Assembly: GCA_964399955.1 (NCBI GenBank)
Contig: CAYNST010000016.1
Span: 1-43,847, forward strand
DNA length: 43,847 nucleotides
Source: CAYNST01 sp964399955
GTDB taxonomy: Bacteria; Pseudomonadota; Gammaproteobacteria; Pseudomonadales; Cellvibrionaceae
Direction: 5' to 3'
The notes under the pieces were generated by a model. It was not told the DNA's origin, did not search any database, and was given only the letters and a program-made list of their open reading frames with translations. Of the stretch, positions 1-8,256 are shown piece by piece. Each line of letters starts with the position of its first letter. The stretch's first letter is position 1. The translations under genes and the position numbers were made by a program.

Positions 1-206
1 CTAGGACAAGGCCGCCGGTGGTCTCTGCGCGTAATGGTATAGCGCGCGAGGGGGCTTGTCATGGCCTGGCTGGAGAGTGAACCTTATCGTCCTCACACGT
101 TATCTGCTGCAGGCAGCAAACTTTTCACCTCCGCCGCCCTCAAAGGCCAGTAGCCACTCTGTTATAGTGGAACCAATCGATGATGCGAATACAAAAGGGG
201 AATACC
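1..206. other. Left-edge non-coding stretch before mlaC
   Basis: No confident gene is visible here. In related genomes mlaD lies directly upstream of mlaC, so the first bases may be the tail of mlaD; possible stop codons occur at 2-4, 40-42 and 76-78 in the three forward frames, and I cannot tell which is used. An open forward frame beginning at 56 runs into mlaC in another frame and resembles no protein I know. A gap this long before mlaC suggests mlaC may have its own promoter, but I see no convincing -35/-10 pair. Confidence 0.3.
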
Positions 207-833
207 GTGGGAGTCAAATCGTTAATCGCTACTTTCAGCTTGGTAGTGTCGCTGGGTTTTGCAGGCAGTGTGCTAGCCCAGGGCTCGCCGCAGCAGTCGC
301 CCTCAACCCCGCATGAGGTCATTACCGCGCTGACCGGCAAGATGATGGGTGTCATCGAGGGCGGTCAGGAGCAACTGAAAGAGCAGCCTGACAAATATTA
401 TGGGGAGATCCGCGACGTACTGGAGCCCAACGTAAGCTTTGGCTTTATTGCCCGTACGGTGATGGGCCCGCACTGGAACCGCGCGTCGGAGCAGCAACGC
501 AATGAATTTGCCGAGGTGTTCACCGTGGGTATGGTCGAGACTCTGGGTCGCGGTATGGCCAACTACTCCAACCTTAAAATTGATACCTTGCCGCCGCAGA
601 CCGGTGCGGGGCAGGATGACAAGCGCGTCGAGGTGCTGCAGGAAATTCGCGGTGCAGACGGTGTCAACCGTGTCTCCTACACCATGGCACGAAACGCCTC
701 CGGAGAGTGGAAATTGATAAATGTGGTGCTAAATGGCGTGAACCTTGGCAAAAGCTACCGCGACCAGTTTTCACAGGCCATGCGTCAGCATGACAACAAC
801 ATCGACAAGGTGATCTCCAGCTGGGCAAGCTGA
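207..833 (+). CDS. mlaC: MlaC, periplasmic phospholipid-binding protein of the Mla pathway
   Basis: MlaC ferries phospholipids through the periplasm between the outer-membrane MlaA complex and the inner-membrane MlaFEDB transporter, keeping the outer leaflet asymmetric. The protein begins with a classic signal peptide (hydrophobic core at about residues 5-20, likely cleavage after VLA at residue 24) followed by the usual MlaC/Ttg2 domain of about 185 residues. I chose GTG at 207 because a purine-rich AAAGGGGAA lies 5 bases upstream; an in-frame ATG at 180 would add nine residues and is possible. The downstream neighbours ibaG and murA are the usual ones, but mlaB, which normally sits between mlaC and ibaG, is absent. 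Family assignment is secure; the exact start is not. Confidence 0.9.
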   Translation: MGVKSLIATFSLVVSLGFAGSVLAQGSPQQSPSTPHEVITALTGKMMGVIEGGQEQLKEQPDKYYGEIRDVLEPNVSFGFIARTVMGPHWNRASEQQRNEFAEVFTVGMVETLGRGMANYSNLKIDTLPPQTGAGQDDKRVEVLQEIRGADGVNRVSYTMARNASGEWKLINVVLNGVNLGKSYRDQFSQAMRQHDNNIDKVISSWAS

Positions 834-958
834 ATTACCGGGGCGGTAGACGACTAATCTGCTCCTATGGGTGCGCTGCCGGGCGATTTTAGCTAAACTT
901 GTCGCCTGTGACTGCGGCGTGAACCATCCGGTTTGCGCCAATTTTTTTGAGGCGTTCC

Positions 959-1186
959 ATGCTTGTCGATGAAATAACCCAGGCCGTTACGGCCTTTATC
1001 CCCGGTTCCGCCGTTGAAGTGCGGATGGAGGGCAATCACGCCCATCTGAAGGTAGTCAGTGAGCAGTTTCGCGGGCTGACTCCAGTCAAGAAGCAGCAAC
1101 TCGTGTACGCCGCCGTCAAAGGCATGATAGAGAGCGGTGCAGTCCATGCCGTTCATATGCAGACGCTGACGCCCGATCAGCAATAG
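959..1186 (+). CDS. ibaG: IbaG, BolA-family protein
   Basis: This 75-residue BolA-like protein resembles E. coli IbaG (YrbA), a small protein that works with monothiol glutaredoxins in iron-sulfur and acid-stress physiology. The family core is clear: an alpha-beta region followed by the VKKQQLVY segment at about residues 43-50 and a C-terminal segment with conserved His residues (AVHAVHMQ). I chose ATG 959 because GAGG lies 6 bases upstream; a TTG at 947 would overlap that ribosome site. It lies between mlaC and murA, the standard gammaproteobacterial position. Its small size and location make IbaG more likely than BolA proper. Confidence 0.88.
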   Translation: MLVDEITQAVTAFIPGSAVEVRMEGNHAHLKVVSEQFRGLTPVKKQQLVYAAVKGMIESGAVHAVHMQTLTPDQQ

Positions 1187-1241
1187 CCTTGTCGCGGGCA
1201 GTTCCTTCAGCCTCTCTTTCACCTACACAGTATGAATTCCA

Positions 1242-2504
1242 ATGGACAAGTTGATCATTCACGGCTGCGCCCGTCTAGACGGCGAGCTGCGTATTTCGGG
1301 TTCCAAAAACGCCGGTTTGCCCATCCTGGCGGCAAGTTTGCTGGCCGACGGCCCTATGCACATCCGCAATCTGCCTCACCTCAATGACATTACCACCATG
1401 TTGTCGCTCCTGCGTTGCATGGGGGTGGGGGTCACCATCAATGAGTGCATGAGCGTAGAGATCGACTCCAACAGTATCAGTGAGTTCGAGGCGCCCTATG
1501 ACCTGGTGAAGACCATGCGCGCCAGCATTCTGGTGCTGGGGCCAATGCTTGCCCGCTACGGCAAGGCAGACGTTTCCTTTCCCGGAGGGTGTGCCATCGG
1601 CAGTCGCCCAGTGGATATCCACCTGAAAGGGTTGGAAGCCATGGGCGCCCAGATCGAAGTGGACGGCGGTTACATCCGCGCCCGCGCACCGAACGGTTTG
1701 CGTGGTGCGCACATAGCCATGGATACCGTGACCGTCGGTGGCACAGAGAACCTGTTGATGGCAGCGGTGCTGGCCAAGGGCACATCCACTCTGGACAATG
1801 CCGCACGAGAGCCCGAGATTGTGGATCTGGCGCAATGTCTTCAGGCCATGGGAGCGCAGATAGAGGGCATTGGCAGCAGTACACTGGTGGTGCACGGTGT
1901 AAAACGGCTGGACGGCTGCACCTATGCGGTCATGCCGGACCGGATAGAAACCGGAACATTTTTGACCGCTGCGGCTGCGGCACGCGGACGCGTCAGGCTG
2001 CGCGAGACCAGCTCCGACTTCCTGGATGCGGTGTTGTTAAAGCTGGAGGAAGCGGGTGCGCACATCAGTACCGGAAGCGACTGGATTGAGCTGAACATGA
2101 ACGGCAACCGACCGCGCTCGGTGAATTTGCGTACGTCGCCCTATCCCGGGTTTCCGACGGATATGCAGGCACAGTTTACCGCCATGAACGCTGTGGCCGA
2201 AGGTACAGCTACCGTTACCGAGACCATCTTCGAGAACCGCCTGATTCAGGTGCACGAACTCAACCGAATGGGGGCGCGCATCACGCTGGAGGGCAACACC
2301 GCCATCATCAAGGGGGTTGAGCGGCTTAAAGGCGCCCCGGTTATGGCAACCGATTTGCGCGCATCTGCCAGCCTGGTCATTGCCGGGATAGTGGCGGATG
2401 GGCAGACCCTGATTGACCGTATCTACCATATTGATCGCGGCTATGAGTGCATCGAAGAAAAGCTGCGTCAGCTTGGCGTAAACATTCAGCGAGTGACCGG
2501 CTAG
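1242..2504 (+). CDS. murA: MurA, UDP-N-acetylglucosamine 1-carboxyvinyltransferase
   Basis: MurA transfers enolpyruvate from phosphoenolpyruvate to UDP-GlcNAc, the first committed step of peptidoglycan synthesis in the cytoplasm. At 420 residues it matches the E. coli length. The substrate lysine lies in SKNAG (Lys22) and the loop cysteine that phosphoenolpyruvate and fosfomycin modify is present in PGGCAIGSRP (Cys117), so the enzyme should belong to the fosfomycin-sensitive class. The C-terminal DRGYECIEEKLR segment carries the conserved substrate arginine region. It is followed after 11 bases by hisG, and the two are probably cotranscribed. Confidence 0.97.
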   Translation: MDKLIIHGCARLDGELRISGSKNAGLPILAASLLADGPMHIRNLPHLNDITTMLSLLRCMGVGVTINECMSVEIDSNSISEFEAPYDLVKTMRASILVLGPMLARYGKADVSFPGGCAIGSRPVDIHLKGLEAMGAQIEVDGGYIRARAPNGLRGAHIAMDTVTVGGTENLLMAAVLAKGTSTLDNAAREPEIVDLAQCLQAMGAQIEGIGSSTLVVHGVKRLDGCTYAVMPDRIETGTFLTAAAAARGRVRLRETSSDFLDAVLLKLEEAGAHISTGSDWIELNMNGNRPRSVNLRTSPYPGFPTDMQAQFTAMNAVAEGTATVTETIFENRLIQVHELNRMGARITLEGNTAIIKGVERLKGAPVMATDLRASASLVIAGIVADGQTLIDRIYHIDRGYECIEEKLRQLGVNIQRVTG

Positions 2505-2515
2505 GGGAAGAACGC

Positions 2516-3166
2516 ATGGCGCAATTGACCATTGCCTTGACCAAGGGACGAATACTGCAGGAGACCCTGCCGCTGTTGGCGGCGGCAGGCATCGAGCCCC
2601 TGGAAGACATAGAAAAGAGCCGCAAGCTCACCTTCGAAACCTCGTCACCGGAGGTGCGCCTGCTGATTCTGCGTGGCACCGACGTTCCGACCTACGTGGA
2701 GTTCGGGGCGGCCGATGTGGGGGTGTCCGGCAAAGACACCCTGATGGAGCATGGCGGCCGCGGCTATTACGAGCCGCTGGATCTGAACATTGCCTGCTGC
2801 TCGCTGATGACCGCTGCCCGTGTGGGTGTGCAAACCCCTCCGGGCCGCATCAAAGTGGCCACCAAATACGTCAACATCGCCAAACGCTTTTATGCCGAAC
2901 AGGGGCGTCAGGTGGATGTCATCAAGCTTTACGGTGCAATGGAGCTGGCACCGGTGTTGAATCTTGCCGACGAAATCGTCGACATCGTCGATACCGGCAA
3001 CACGCTGCGCGCCAACGGCCTGGAGCCGCGGGAAATGATCGCTCGCGTCAGTTCCCGCTTAATTGTCAACAAGGCATCCATGAAGCTGAAGCATCACCAG
3101 GTGGAGGCGCTGATTGACGCCATCGAAACCTCAGTTGCGGAGATTGCGCAGGAGGGGGGGCGGTGA
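2516..3166 (+). CDS. hisG: HisG, ATP phosphoribosyltransferase (short form)
   Basis: HisG joins ATP and PRPP in the first step of histidine synthesis. The protein is 216 residues and lacks the C-terminal regulatory domain of the roughly 300-residue E. coli enzyme. It is therefore the short HisG form, which in known cases works only as a hetero-octamer with HisZ, a histidyl-tRNA synthetase paralogue. HisZ is not in this window. The PRPP-binding loop DIVDTGNTL is visible at residues 156-164. The start at 2516 is preceded by AGGGGAAGAA. The TGA stop overlaps the GTG start of hisD, which suggests translational coupling. Confidence 0.95.
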   Translation: MAQLTIALTKGRILQETLPLLAAAGIEPLEDIEKSRKLTFETSSPEVRLLILRGTDVPTYVEFGAADVGVSGKDTLMEHGGRGYYEPLDLNIACCSLMTAARVGVQTPPGRIKVATKYVNIAKRFYAEQGRQVDVIKLYGAMELAPVLNLADEIVDIVDTGNTLRANGLEPREMIARVSSRLIVNKASMKLKHHQVEALIDAIETSVAEIAQEGGR

Positions 3167-4467
3167 AATCCATGATCAGGCGCTTGAACAGCGCAGCAGC
3201 CGACTTTTTGCCGCAACTGGATGCCTTGCTGGCTTGGGAGGAGGGTGTTCACGAGTCGGTCGAGGAGCGCGTCAAAACCATTATTGCGGATGTGCGTGCA
3301 CGCGGAGACCTGGCGGTAATTGACTACACCAACCGTTTTGATCGCCGGCAAATACAACAGTTTGACGAGCTGGTCCTGCCTCGCGAGGTGCTGGAGTCTG
3401 CGTTGGAGGGCCTGGATGCGCCACTGAGAGAAGCCCTGCAGGCCGCCGCCGAGCGCATACGTAATTACCATCAACGGCAAAAACAGGAATCCTGGCAGTA
3501 TCGGGAGGCCGACGGCACCCTCCTGGGTCAGGTGGTTACACCCATGGATCGTGTGGGCATCTACGTGCCCGGTGGCAAGGCGGCTTACCCGTCCTCGGTT
3601 CTGATGTCTGCCATCACCGCCAAGGTGGCCGGTGTGCAGGAGCTGGTGCTGGTATCGCCCGCGCCCGATGGGCAGGTCAATCAAACGGTACTTGCGGCGG
3701 CAGCCCTTGCAGGAGTAGACCGGGTATTTACCCTTGGCGGGGCGCAGGCCATAGCGGCCATGGCTTATGGTACCCAGTCCGTCCCCAAGGTGGACAAAAT
3801 TGTGGGGCCCGGCAATATCTATGTGGCCACAGCCAAGCGGGCCGTATTTGGCGCGGTGGATATTGACATGATTGCCGGCCCATCGGAAATCACCATTATT
3901 TGCGACGGCAGCACCGACCCCGACTGGATTGCAATGGACCTGTTCTCCCAGGCGGAGCACGACGAAGATGCGCAGTCCATTCTGCTTTGCCCCGATGCGG
4001 ATTACCTTGACAGGGTGGAAGCCAGCATCGCGCGGCTGTTGCCGGGCCTGGCGCGGCGAGCCATTGCCGAGGTATCTTTGGCCAAACGCGGTGCGCTGAT
4101 CAAAGTGGCGTCCCTGGAAGAAGCTGTCAGCCTGGCCAACCGTATAGCGCCTGAGCATCTGGAGTTATCTGTGGTCGAGCCCGAGCAGCTTCTGCCGGGC
4201 ATTCGACACGCGGGTGCGATCTTCATGGGCGCCTACACCAGTGAGTCGCTGGGGGATTACTGCGCCGGGCCCAATCACGTACTGCCAACCTCCGGCACTG
4301 CCCGGTTTTCTTCGCCGCTGGGCGTCTACGACTTCCAGAAGCGCAGCTCGCTGATCTACTGCAGCAAAGAGGGGGCGCAGGCATTGGGTAAGATTGCCTC
4401 GGTGCTGGCGCGCAGTGAGTCTCTGGAAGCTCACGCGCTGGCCGCCGAGTTGCGCCTGCAACAATAA
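3163..4467 (+). CDS. hisD: HisD, histidinol dehydrogenase
   Basis: HisD oxidises L-histidinol to L-histidine in two NAD-dependent steps, the last reactions of the pathway. All expected residues are visible in the 434-residue protein: the zinc ligands Gln263 and His266 (FSQAEHD), Asp365 (LGDYCAGPNH) and His424 near the C terminus, and the catalytic Glu331-His332 pair in PEHLEL. The GTG start at 3163 overlaps the hisG stop as GTGA behind a strong GGAGG; ATG 3172 is a possible alternative. hisC, which follows hisD in Pseudomonas, is missing and the next gene is on the other strand. Confidence 0.96.
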   Translation: MKSMIRRLNSAAADFLPQLDALLAWEEGVHESVEERVKTIIADVRARGDLAVIDYTNRFDRRQIQQFDELVLPREVLESALEGLDAPLREALQAAAERIRNYHQRQKQESWQYREADGTLLGQVVTPMDRVGIYVPGGKAAYPSSVLMSAITAKVAGVQELVLVSPAPDGQVNQTVLAAAALAGVDRVFTLGGAQAIAAMAYGTQSVPKVDKIVGPGNIYVATAKRAVFGAVDIDMIAGPSEITIICDGSTDPDWIAMDLFSQAEHDEDAQSILLCPDADYLDRVEASIARLLPGLARRAIAEVSLAKRGALIKVASLEEAVSLANRIAPEHLELSVVEPEQLLPGIRHAGAIFMGAYTSESLGDYCAGPNHVLPTSGTARFSSPLGVYDFQKRSSLIYCSKEGAQALGKIASVLARSESLEAHALAAELRLQQ

Positions 4468-4474
4468 ACCCGTT

Positions 4475-4510
4475 GCGCCGCCCCAACAGGGCCCTGAGTC
4501 CTGGCGGCGC
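4475..4510. terminator. Hairpin between convergent hisD and algW
   Basis: Arms GCGCCGCC (4475-4482) and GGCGGCGC (4503-4510) pair perfectly over 8 bases. The 20-base loop contains a second palindrome, CAGGGCCCTG (4487-4496). It fills the short gap between two converging genes, the usual place for a bidirectional terminator. It lacks a clear T-tract on the plus strand, so intrinsic termination is not certain. Confidence 0.45.
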
Positions 4511-4513
4511 GGC

Positions 4514-5668
4514 TCAGCCGGTAACCGGCTTTTTCTCCAATACCGCCTGCACTTTTTCTCGCCGGCCGTTGCGATAAAACTCGATATCCACGGTATCGCC
4601 GGGGCGGGATTCCGCTATTTGCTGCCGGCCACGGCTGCCATTGCCCACCAGTTCCTCGTTGATTCTGACAATCACATCGCCAGGCTGCAGGCCTGCCTGA
4701 TGGGCGGGGCCATTGCTGTAAATGCGAGTCACCACCACGCCGTTGGTGGAGTCCAGCCGAAACGAGTGCGCCAGTTGCGGGGTCAGGCTTTGCGCTTCAA
4801 CCCCCAACCATCCGCGTACCACCCGTCCAAATTCAACAATGTCCTTGAGTGCTCTAACGGCTGTGTCCGCTGGCACCGCCAAACCCACGCCGTCCAGATC
4901 GGAGTTGCCAATGCGGTCAAGTATGGCGGTATTGATGCCCAACAGGTTGCCGTTGGCGTCTATCAAAGCGCCGCCGGAGTTGCCCGGATTGATCGCCGCG
5001 TCGGTCTGGATAAAGTTTTCAAAGGTGCTGATGCCCAGCCCGTGGCGCCCGGTGGCAGAAATAATACCCTGGGTGACCGTCTGGCCCATGCCAAACGGAT
5101 TGCCGATGGCCAGTACGATATCGCCTACCTGGGCGGTCTGGGGTGAGCCAATGGTGATGGCGGCCAGTTGCTCCAGCTCTATCTTCAGTACGGCCAGGTC
5201 GTTTTCGACGTCCACACCAATAATGCGTGCCAATGCCTCCCGCCCGTCCTGCAGTTGCACCACAATTTCATCCGCGCCGTAGATGACATGATTGTTGGTC
5301 AGCAGGTACCCCTGCTCGCTGACAATAACGCCCGATCCAAGAGCGGACTGCATGCGCTCCTGGCGGGGAATGTCGGCGCTGTTGTAGTAGTAGCGGAACA
5401 GCGGGTCGTTGAACATGCGGTGTTGCCCGCGCTTGATCTCCGTGCGCGTATAGATGTTCACCACCGCTGACGACGCACGCCTGACGGCAGCTGCGTAGCT
5501 CAAGGGTGCTTCGTGCTCAAAAGCGTGAGTGGGCACAAAAGGCGGGGAGGGCGAAGAGGCGGACTGAATTCGGGGGTTCATCTGCGGAAACAACTGCAGC
5601 AGAAGCAGCCCCGCCAGCAGCCCGATGGTAACCGGCCAGCGCAAAAATTCGACGATCTTCATGATCAT
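4514..5668 (-). CDS. algW: AlgW/DegS-type periplasmic serine protease with one PDZ domain
   Basis: This is a 384-residue S1C (HtrA-family) protease anchored by an N-terminal membrane segment (about residues 12-28). The catalytic triad is complete: His127 (TNNHVI), Asp157 (ENDLAVLK) and Ser231 (NPGNSGGAL). A single PDZ domain occupies roughly residues 280-375, fitting DegS/AlgW rather than two-PDZ DegP. In Pseudomonas and E. coli this protease senses misfolded outer-membrane proteins and starts cleavage of the anti-sigma factor that holds back the envelope-stress sigma factor. Its place beside hisD matches Pseudomonas algW. ATG codons at 5668 and 5662 are both usable starts. It lies 128 bases downstream of zapG on the same strand. 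Confidence 0.92.
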   Translation of the reverse strand: MIMKIVEFLRWPVTIGLLAGLLLLQLFPQMNPRIQSASSPSPPFVPTHAFEHEAPLSYAAAVRRASSAVVNIYTRTEIKRGQHRMFNDPLFRYYYNSADIPRQERMQSALGSGVIVSEQGYLLTNNHVIYGADEIVVQLQDGREALARIIGVDVENDLAVLKIELEQLAAITIGSPQTAQVGDIVLAIGNPFGMGQTVTQGIISATGRHGLGISTFENFIQTDAAINPGNSGGALIDANGNLLGINTAILDRIGNSDLDGVGLAVPADTAVRALKDIVEFGRVVRGWLGVEAQSLTPQLAHSFRLDSTNGVVVTRIYSNGPAHQAGLQPGDVIVRINEELVGNGSRGRQQIAESRPGDTVDIEFYRNGRREKVQAVLEKKPVTG

Positions 5669-5796
5669 GCCTGTTTCTCGCCCGCAGTGCCCAGCCCGCG
5701 CCCATCTGCGCGCACTGTTTTTGCTGCGCGCCAGAGCAGCGGGGCGGGCGAGCTCAGCTCAGGGCCGGCGGAACAACAGTGGCGCTGCATAAGCGG

Positions 5797-6321
5797 CTAT
5801 TTGTGGCCTTCATTTTTTGATTTTACAGGCTGGGCTGGCGGTTCTCCGGTCTGGGTATTCTTAGCACCGGTGGCACTCTTGGCCGCCTTGTGCTCGCCCA
5901 GGCCAAACTCTTCGCTGAGCATGCCGTGACTGCCCGGTGATTTAGGCGCCCAGTCTCTGGGAGGCTCAATGGGCGTTTTTTTGTCCAGGCTGATCGTCGC
6001 CGTTGAATGACCTCCCGCTTCAATGACCTCACGACCAATCTCCGTGTTGGTCAGTTCGATCGCGCCCTTCGCCAGATGTTCATGCAGTTCGCGATAGCTC
6101 TGCGTCAGCTCGCCAACCTTTTTAGCGGTTTCAGCAAAGTGGCTTGAAACATTTTCATGGTAATCCTTCAGCTCTTTTTCCGTGCCGCTCAGGCGGTGCT
6201 CCAGCTCTTTTTGCTGGGAGGGACCGCCCCAGGCGCGCCCGATGGCCAAACCGATCAGCCCGCCGGCCAACAGCGTGATAATGCCAAGCAATAACAACGT
6301 CTCTAATGGATACACATTCAA
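5797..6321 (-). CDS. zapG: ZapG/YhcB (DUF1043) inner-membrane division-associated protein
   Basis: A 174-residue protein with one N-terminal membrane segment (about residues 8-29), then a helical, coiled-coil-prone cytoplasmic stretch containing the family signature region YHENVSSHFAETAKKVGEL, and a disordered charged C-terminal tail. This pattern is that of E. coli YhcB, which interacts with division and elongation proteins and has been renamed ZapG. In many gammaproteobacteria the gene lies beside degS-type protease genes, as here. It is divergent from zapE, with 191 bases between the two starts holding a palindrome at 6337-6356. Confidence 0.85.
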   Translation of the reverse strand: MNVYPLETLLLLGIITLLAGGLIGLAIGRAWGGPSQQKELEHRLSGTEKELKDYHENVSSHFAETAKKVGELTQSYRELHEHLAKGAIELTNTEIGREVIEAGGHSTATISLDKKTPIEPPRDWAPKSPGSHGMLSEEFGLGEHKAAKSATGAKNTQTGEPPAQPVKSKNEGHK

Positions 6322-6336
6322 CTCCCGATAGTTCGC

Positions 6337-6356
6337 ACGCCGACCGGGGTCGGCGT
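6337..6356. repeat. Perfect 9-bp inverted repeat in the zapG leader
   Basis: ACGCCGACC and GGTCGGCGT form a perfect 9-base stem around a GG centre. It lies 16 bases upstream of the zapG start on the minus strand, in the divergent zapG/zapE gap. It could be a protein-binding palindrome or, with slightly opened pairs, an RNA hairpin near the zapG ribosome site. No function is shown by the sequence alone. Confidence 0.4.
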
Positions 6357-6512
6357 CAGTTCTTACAATAATAACCTAACTTAGCGCAAGGCGTCTTGTT
6401 GCACCCGTTTCCGAGCGAGGTGAGCCTCCCGCCCGTCGACCGGCGTTGCTGCGCCGGCAACTTGCCGTTAGAGTAGGCAGCCCGCTTTCAGTTGCTGTTG
6501 AATGCCCGTCGA

Positions 6513-7634
6513 ATGCCGAAGCCTCCCTACGCACAATACCAAGCCGACCTGGCAACAGCCGGGTTTACCGCAGATGCGGCACAGCTGGCGGCTGTAAACC
6601 GCCTGCAGCTCCTATATGAGCAGCTTGACGCAGAGGCTCGCCGGCGTCCAGGCCTGATGCAGCGACTAGGCTTGGCTCGACCGGCGGCGCCGATCAAAGG
6701 GGTATACCTTTGGGGCGGCGTAGGCCGAGGCAAGACTTACGTGATGGATCTGTTTTTTGATGGCTTGCCATTAGAAAAAAAAATGCGCACGCACTTCCAC
6801 CGCTTCATGCGCCGTGTTCACGCCGAGCTGACCCTTCTCAAAGGTGAGAAAAATCCGTTGAACAAGGTGGCCCAGCGCTTGGCCGACGAAGCCCGGGTAA
6901 TTTGCTTTGACGAATTTTTTGTAAGCGACATCACTGACGCCATGATTCTGGCAGGGTTGCTGGACGCACTGTTTCGCCAGGGTGTGATCCTGGTTGCCAC
7001 ATCCAATTTGGCACCCGCCGATCTCTACCGCGACGGGCTGCAGCGGGTACGATTCCTGCCCGCCATCGACCTGCTTCATCAGCATATGGACATTATCGAA
7101 CTTGACGGCGGTACCGACTACCGTCTGCGAACACTGGTTCAGGCGAATCTCTTCCAGCACCCGCTGGGTGCTGCTGCCGAGCAGGCACTGGAGGCATGCT
7201 TCCAGGCTCTGGTGCGCGAACAGGCCGTGCTTCGTCATGATCTGGCGCTTTCGGTTGAGGGGCGGCCAATCGTCGCGCGTCGCGAGGCCGGCGGTGTCTG
7301 TTGGTTCGAGTTCAGCGAACTGTGCGAGGGGCCTCGCTCGCAGAATGATTATCTGGTGCTGGCGCGCGAGTACCACACGGTCATTGTCTCCAATGTGCCG
7401 CCGCTTGGCGCCGACCGGGAAGACGCTGCGCGCCGCTTTATCTTTCTGGTGGACGTCTTCTACGACCAGCGCGTCAAGTTGATCCTGTCGTCGGCCAATT
7501 CCCTTCGAACCATCTACCAGGGCGGACGACTTGAGTTTGAATTTCAGCGAACCGTCAGCCGTCTGCTGGAGATGCAAAGCCAGGAATATCTGGCCCTGCC
7601 GCATGACGACACAGTCGAACCGGCTCAGGCGTGA
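6513..7634 (+). CDS. zapE: ZapE, AFG1-family division ATPase
   Basis: ZapE is an ATPase that associates with the Z ring in E. coli and is homologous to mitochondrial AFG1/LACE1. This 373-residue protein has the Walker A motif GGVGRGKT (residues 68-75) and the Walker B motif VICFDEFF with Asp133-Glu134, followed by the conserved ATSN sensor segment and a C-terminal SSANSLRTIY-type region. I chose ATG 6513; TTG 6492 would add seven residues, and neither has a strong ribosome site. It stands alone on the plus strand, divergent from zapG and followed by the rplM promoter region. Length is typical of the family. Confidence 0.93.
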   Translation: MPKPPYAQYQADLATAGFTADAAQLAAVNRLQLLYEQLDAEARRRPGLMQRLGLARPAAPIKGVYLWGGVGRGKTYVMDLFFDGLPLEKKMRTHFHRFMRRVHAELTLLKGEKNPLNKVAQRLADEARVICFDEFFVSDITDAMILAGLLDALFRQGVILVATSNLAPADLYRDGLQRVRFLPAIDLLHQHMDIIELDGGTDYRLRTLVQANLFQHPLGAAAEQALEACFQALVREQAVLRHDLALSVEGRPIVARREAGGVCWFEFSELCEGPRSQNDYLVLAREYHTVIVSNVPPLGADREDAARRFIFLVDVFYDQRVKLILSSANSLRTIYQGGRLEFEFQRTVSRLLEMQSQEYLALPHDDTVEPAQA

Positions 7635-7680
7635 CGCACGTGCCTGGCGGCTCAGGCTGGAGAAATAAGCAATTGATTGC

Positions 7681-7710
7681 TTGAAAAGCATGCAGCACTT
7701 GAAGTAGTAT
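7681..7710 (+). promoter_or_regulatory. Candidate sigma70 promoter for rplM-rpsI
   Basis: TTGAAA (7681-7686) and TAGTAT (7705-7710) are separated by 18 bases. Transcription would begin near 7717, giving a leader of about 100 bases before rplM. It is the best match in the gap after zapE. Confidence 0.5.
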
Positions 7711-7714
7711 TCGC

Positions 7715-7775
7715 GCTCAATTTTTTGCCGCCCGCTTGAGCTCTTTTGGGTGGTGTTCGACGCCGGCCTGGCCGG
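7715..7775 (+). promoter_or_regulatory. Structured rplM leader with two hairpins
   Basis: Two stems are visible. GCTCAA (7715-7720) pairs with TTGAGC (7736-7741), and CCGGCC (7763-7768) pairs with GGCCGG (7770-7775) around a single T, so a few inner pairs must open in RNA. In E. coli the rplM leader mediates repression by L13; this leader is a candidate for the same role. That is inference from position and structure only. Confidence 0.35.
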
Positions 7776-7815
7776 AATTTAAGTTTGTACCCAATTACGT
7801 TTGAAGGCCTATAAC

Positions 7816-8244
7816 ATGAAGACTATCAGCGCCAAACCTGAAACAGTAAAACGTGACTGGTACATTGTTGACGCTTCGGGCAAGACCTTGGGCCGCATGT
7901 CGGCCGAGATCGCTCACCGCCTCCGTGGTAAGCACAAGCCCGAATTTACACCGCACGTTGATACCGGCGACTACATCGTTGTTATCAATGCCGAAAAGGT
8001 ACGTGTGACCGGTAATAAAGCGCGAGACAAAATGTACCATCGCCATTCCGGATACATCGGTGGCTTGAAGAGCATCAACTTTGCCAAGTTGATCGAAACA
8101 GCACCGGAGCGCACTATTCAGAGCGCTGTCAAGGGTATGTTGCCCCGCGGCCCTTTGGGTCGGGCAATGTTCAAGAAATTGAAGGTCTACGCCGGTGATG
8201 CCCATCCGCACACAGCGCAGCAGCCTAAAGAATTGACTCTATAA
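7816..8244 (+). CDS. rplM: Ribosomal protein uL13
   Basis: This is the 142-residue large-subunit protein L13, an early-assembling 23S rRNA binder. The sequence is highly typical (WYIVDASGKTLGRMSAEIA near the start, MLPRGPLGRAMFKKLKVYAG near the end) and equals the E. coli length. ATG 7816 gives the family's usual MKT start; the in-frame TTG at 7801 is unlikely. rpsI follows after 12 bases, and the two form the standard rplM-rpsI operon ending at a strong terminator. Confidence 0.98.
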   Translation: MKTISAKPETVKRDWYIVDASGKTLGRMSAEIAHRLRGKHKPEFTPHVDTGDYIVVINAEKVRVTGNKARDKMYHRHSGYIGGLKSINFAKLIETAPERTIQSAVKGMLPRGPLGRAMFKKLKVYAGDAHPHTAQQPKELTL

Positions 8245-8256
8245 CGGAAGCTGTTT

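Noticed and set aside
3094..4158. A 354-codon minus-strand frame inside hisD
   Set aside because: It is antisense to HisD, whose catalytic residues are all present; the antisense product resembles nothing.
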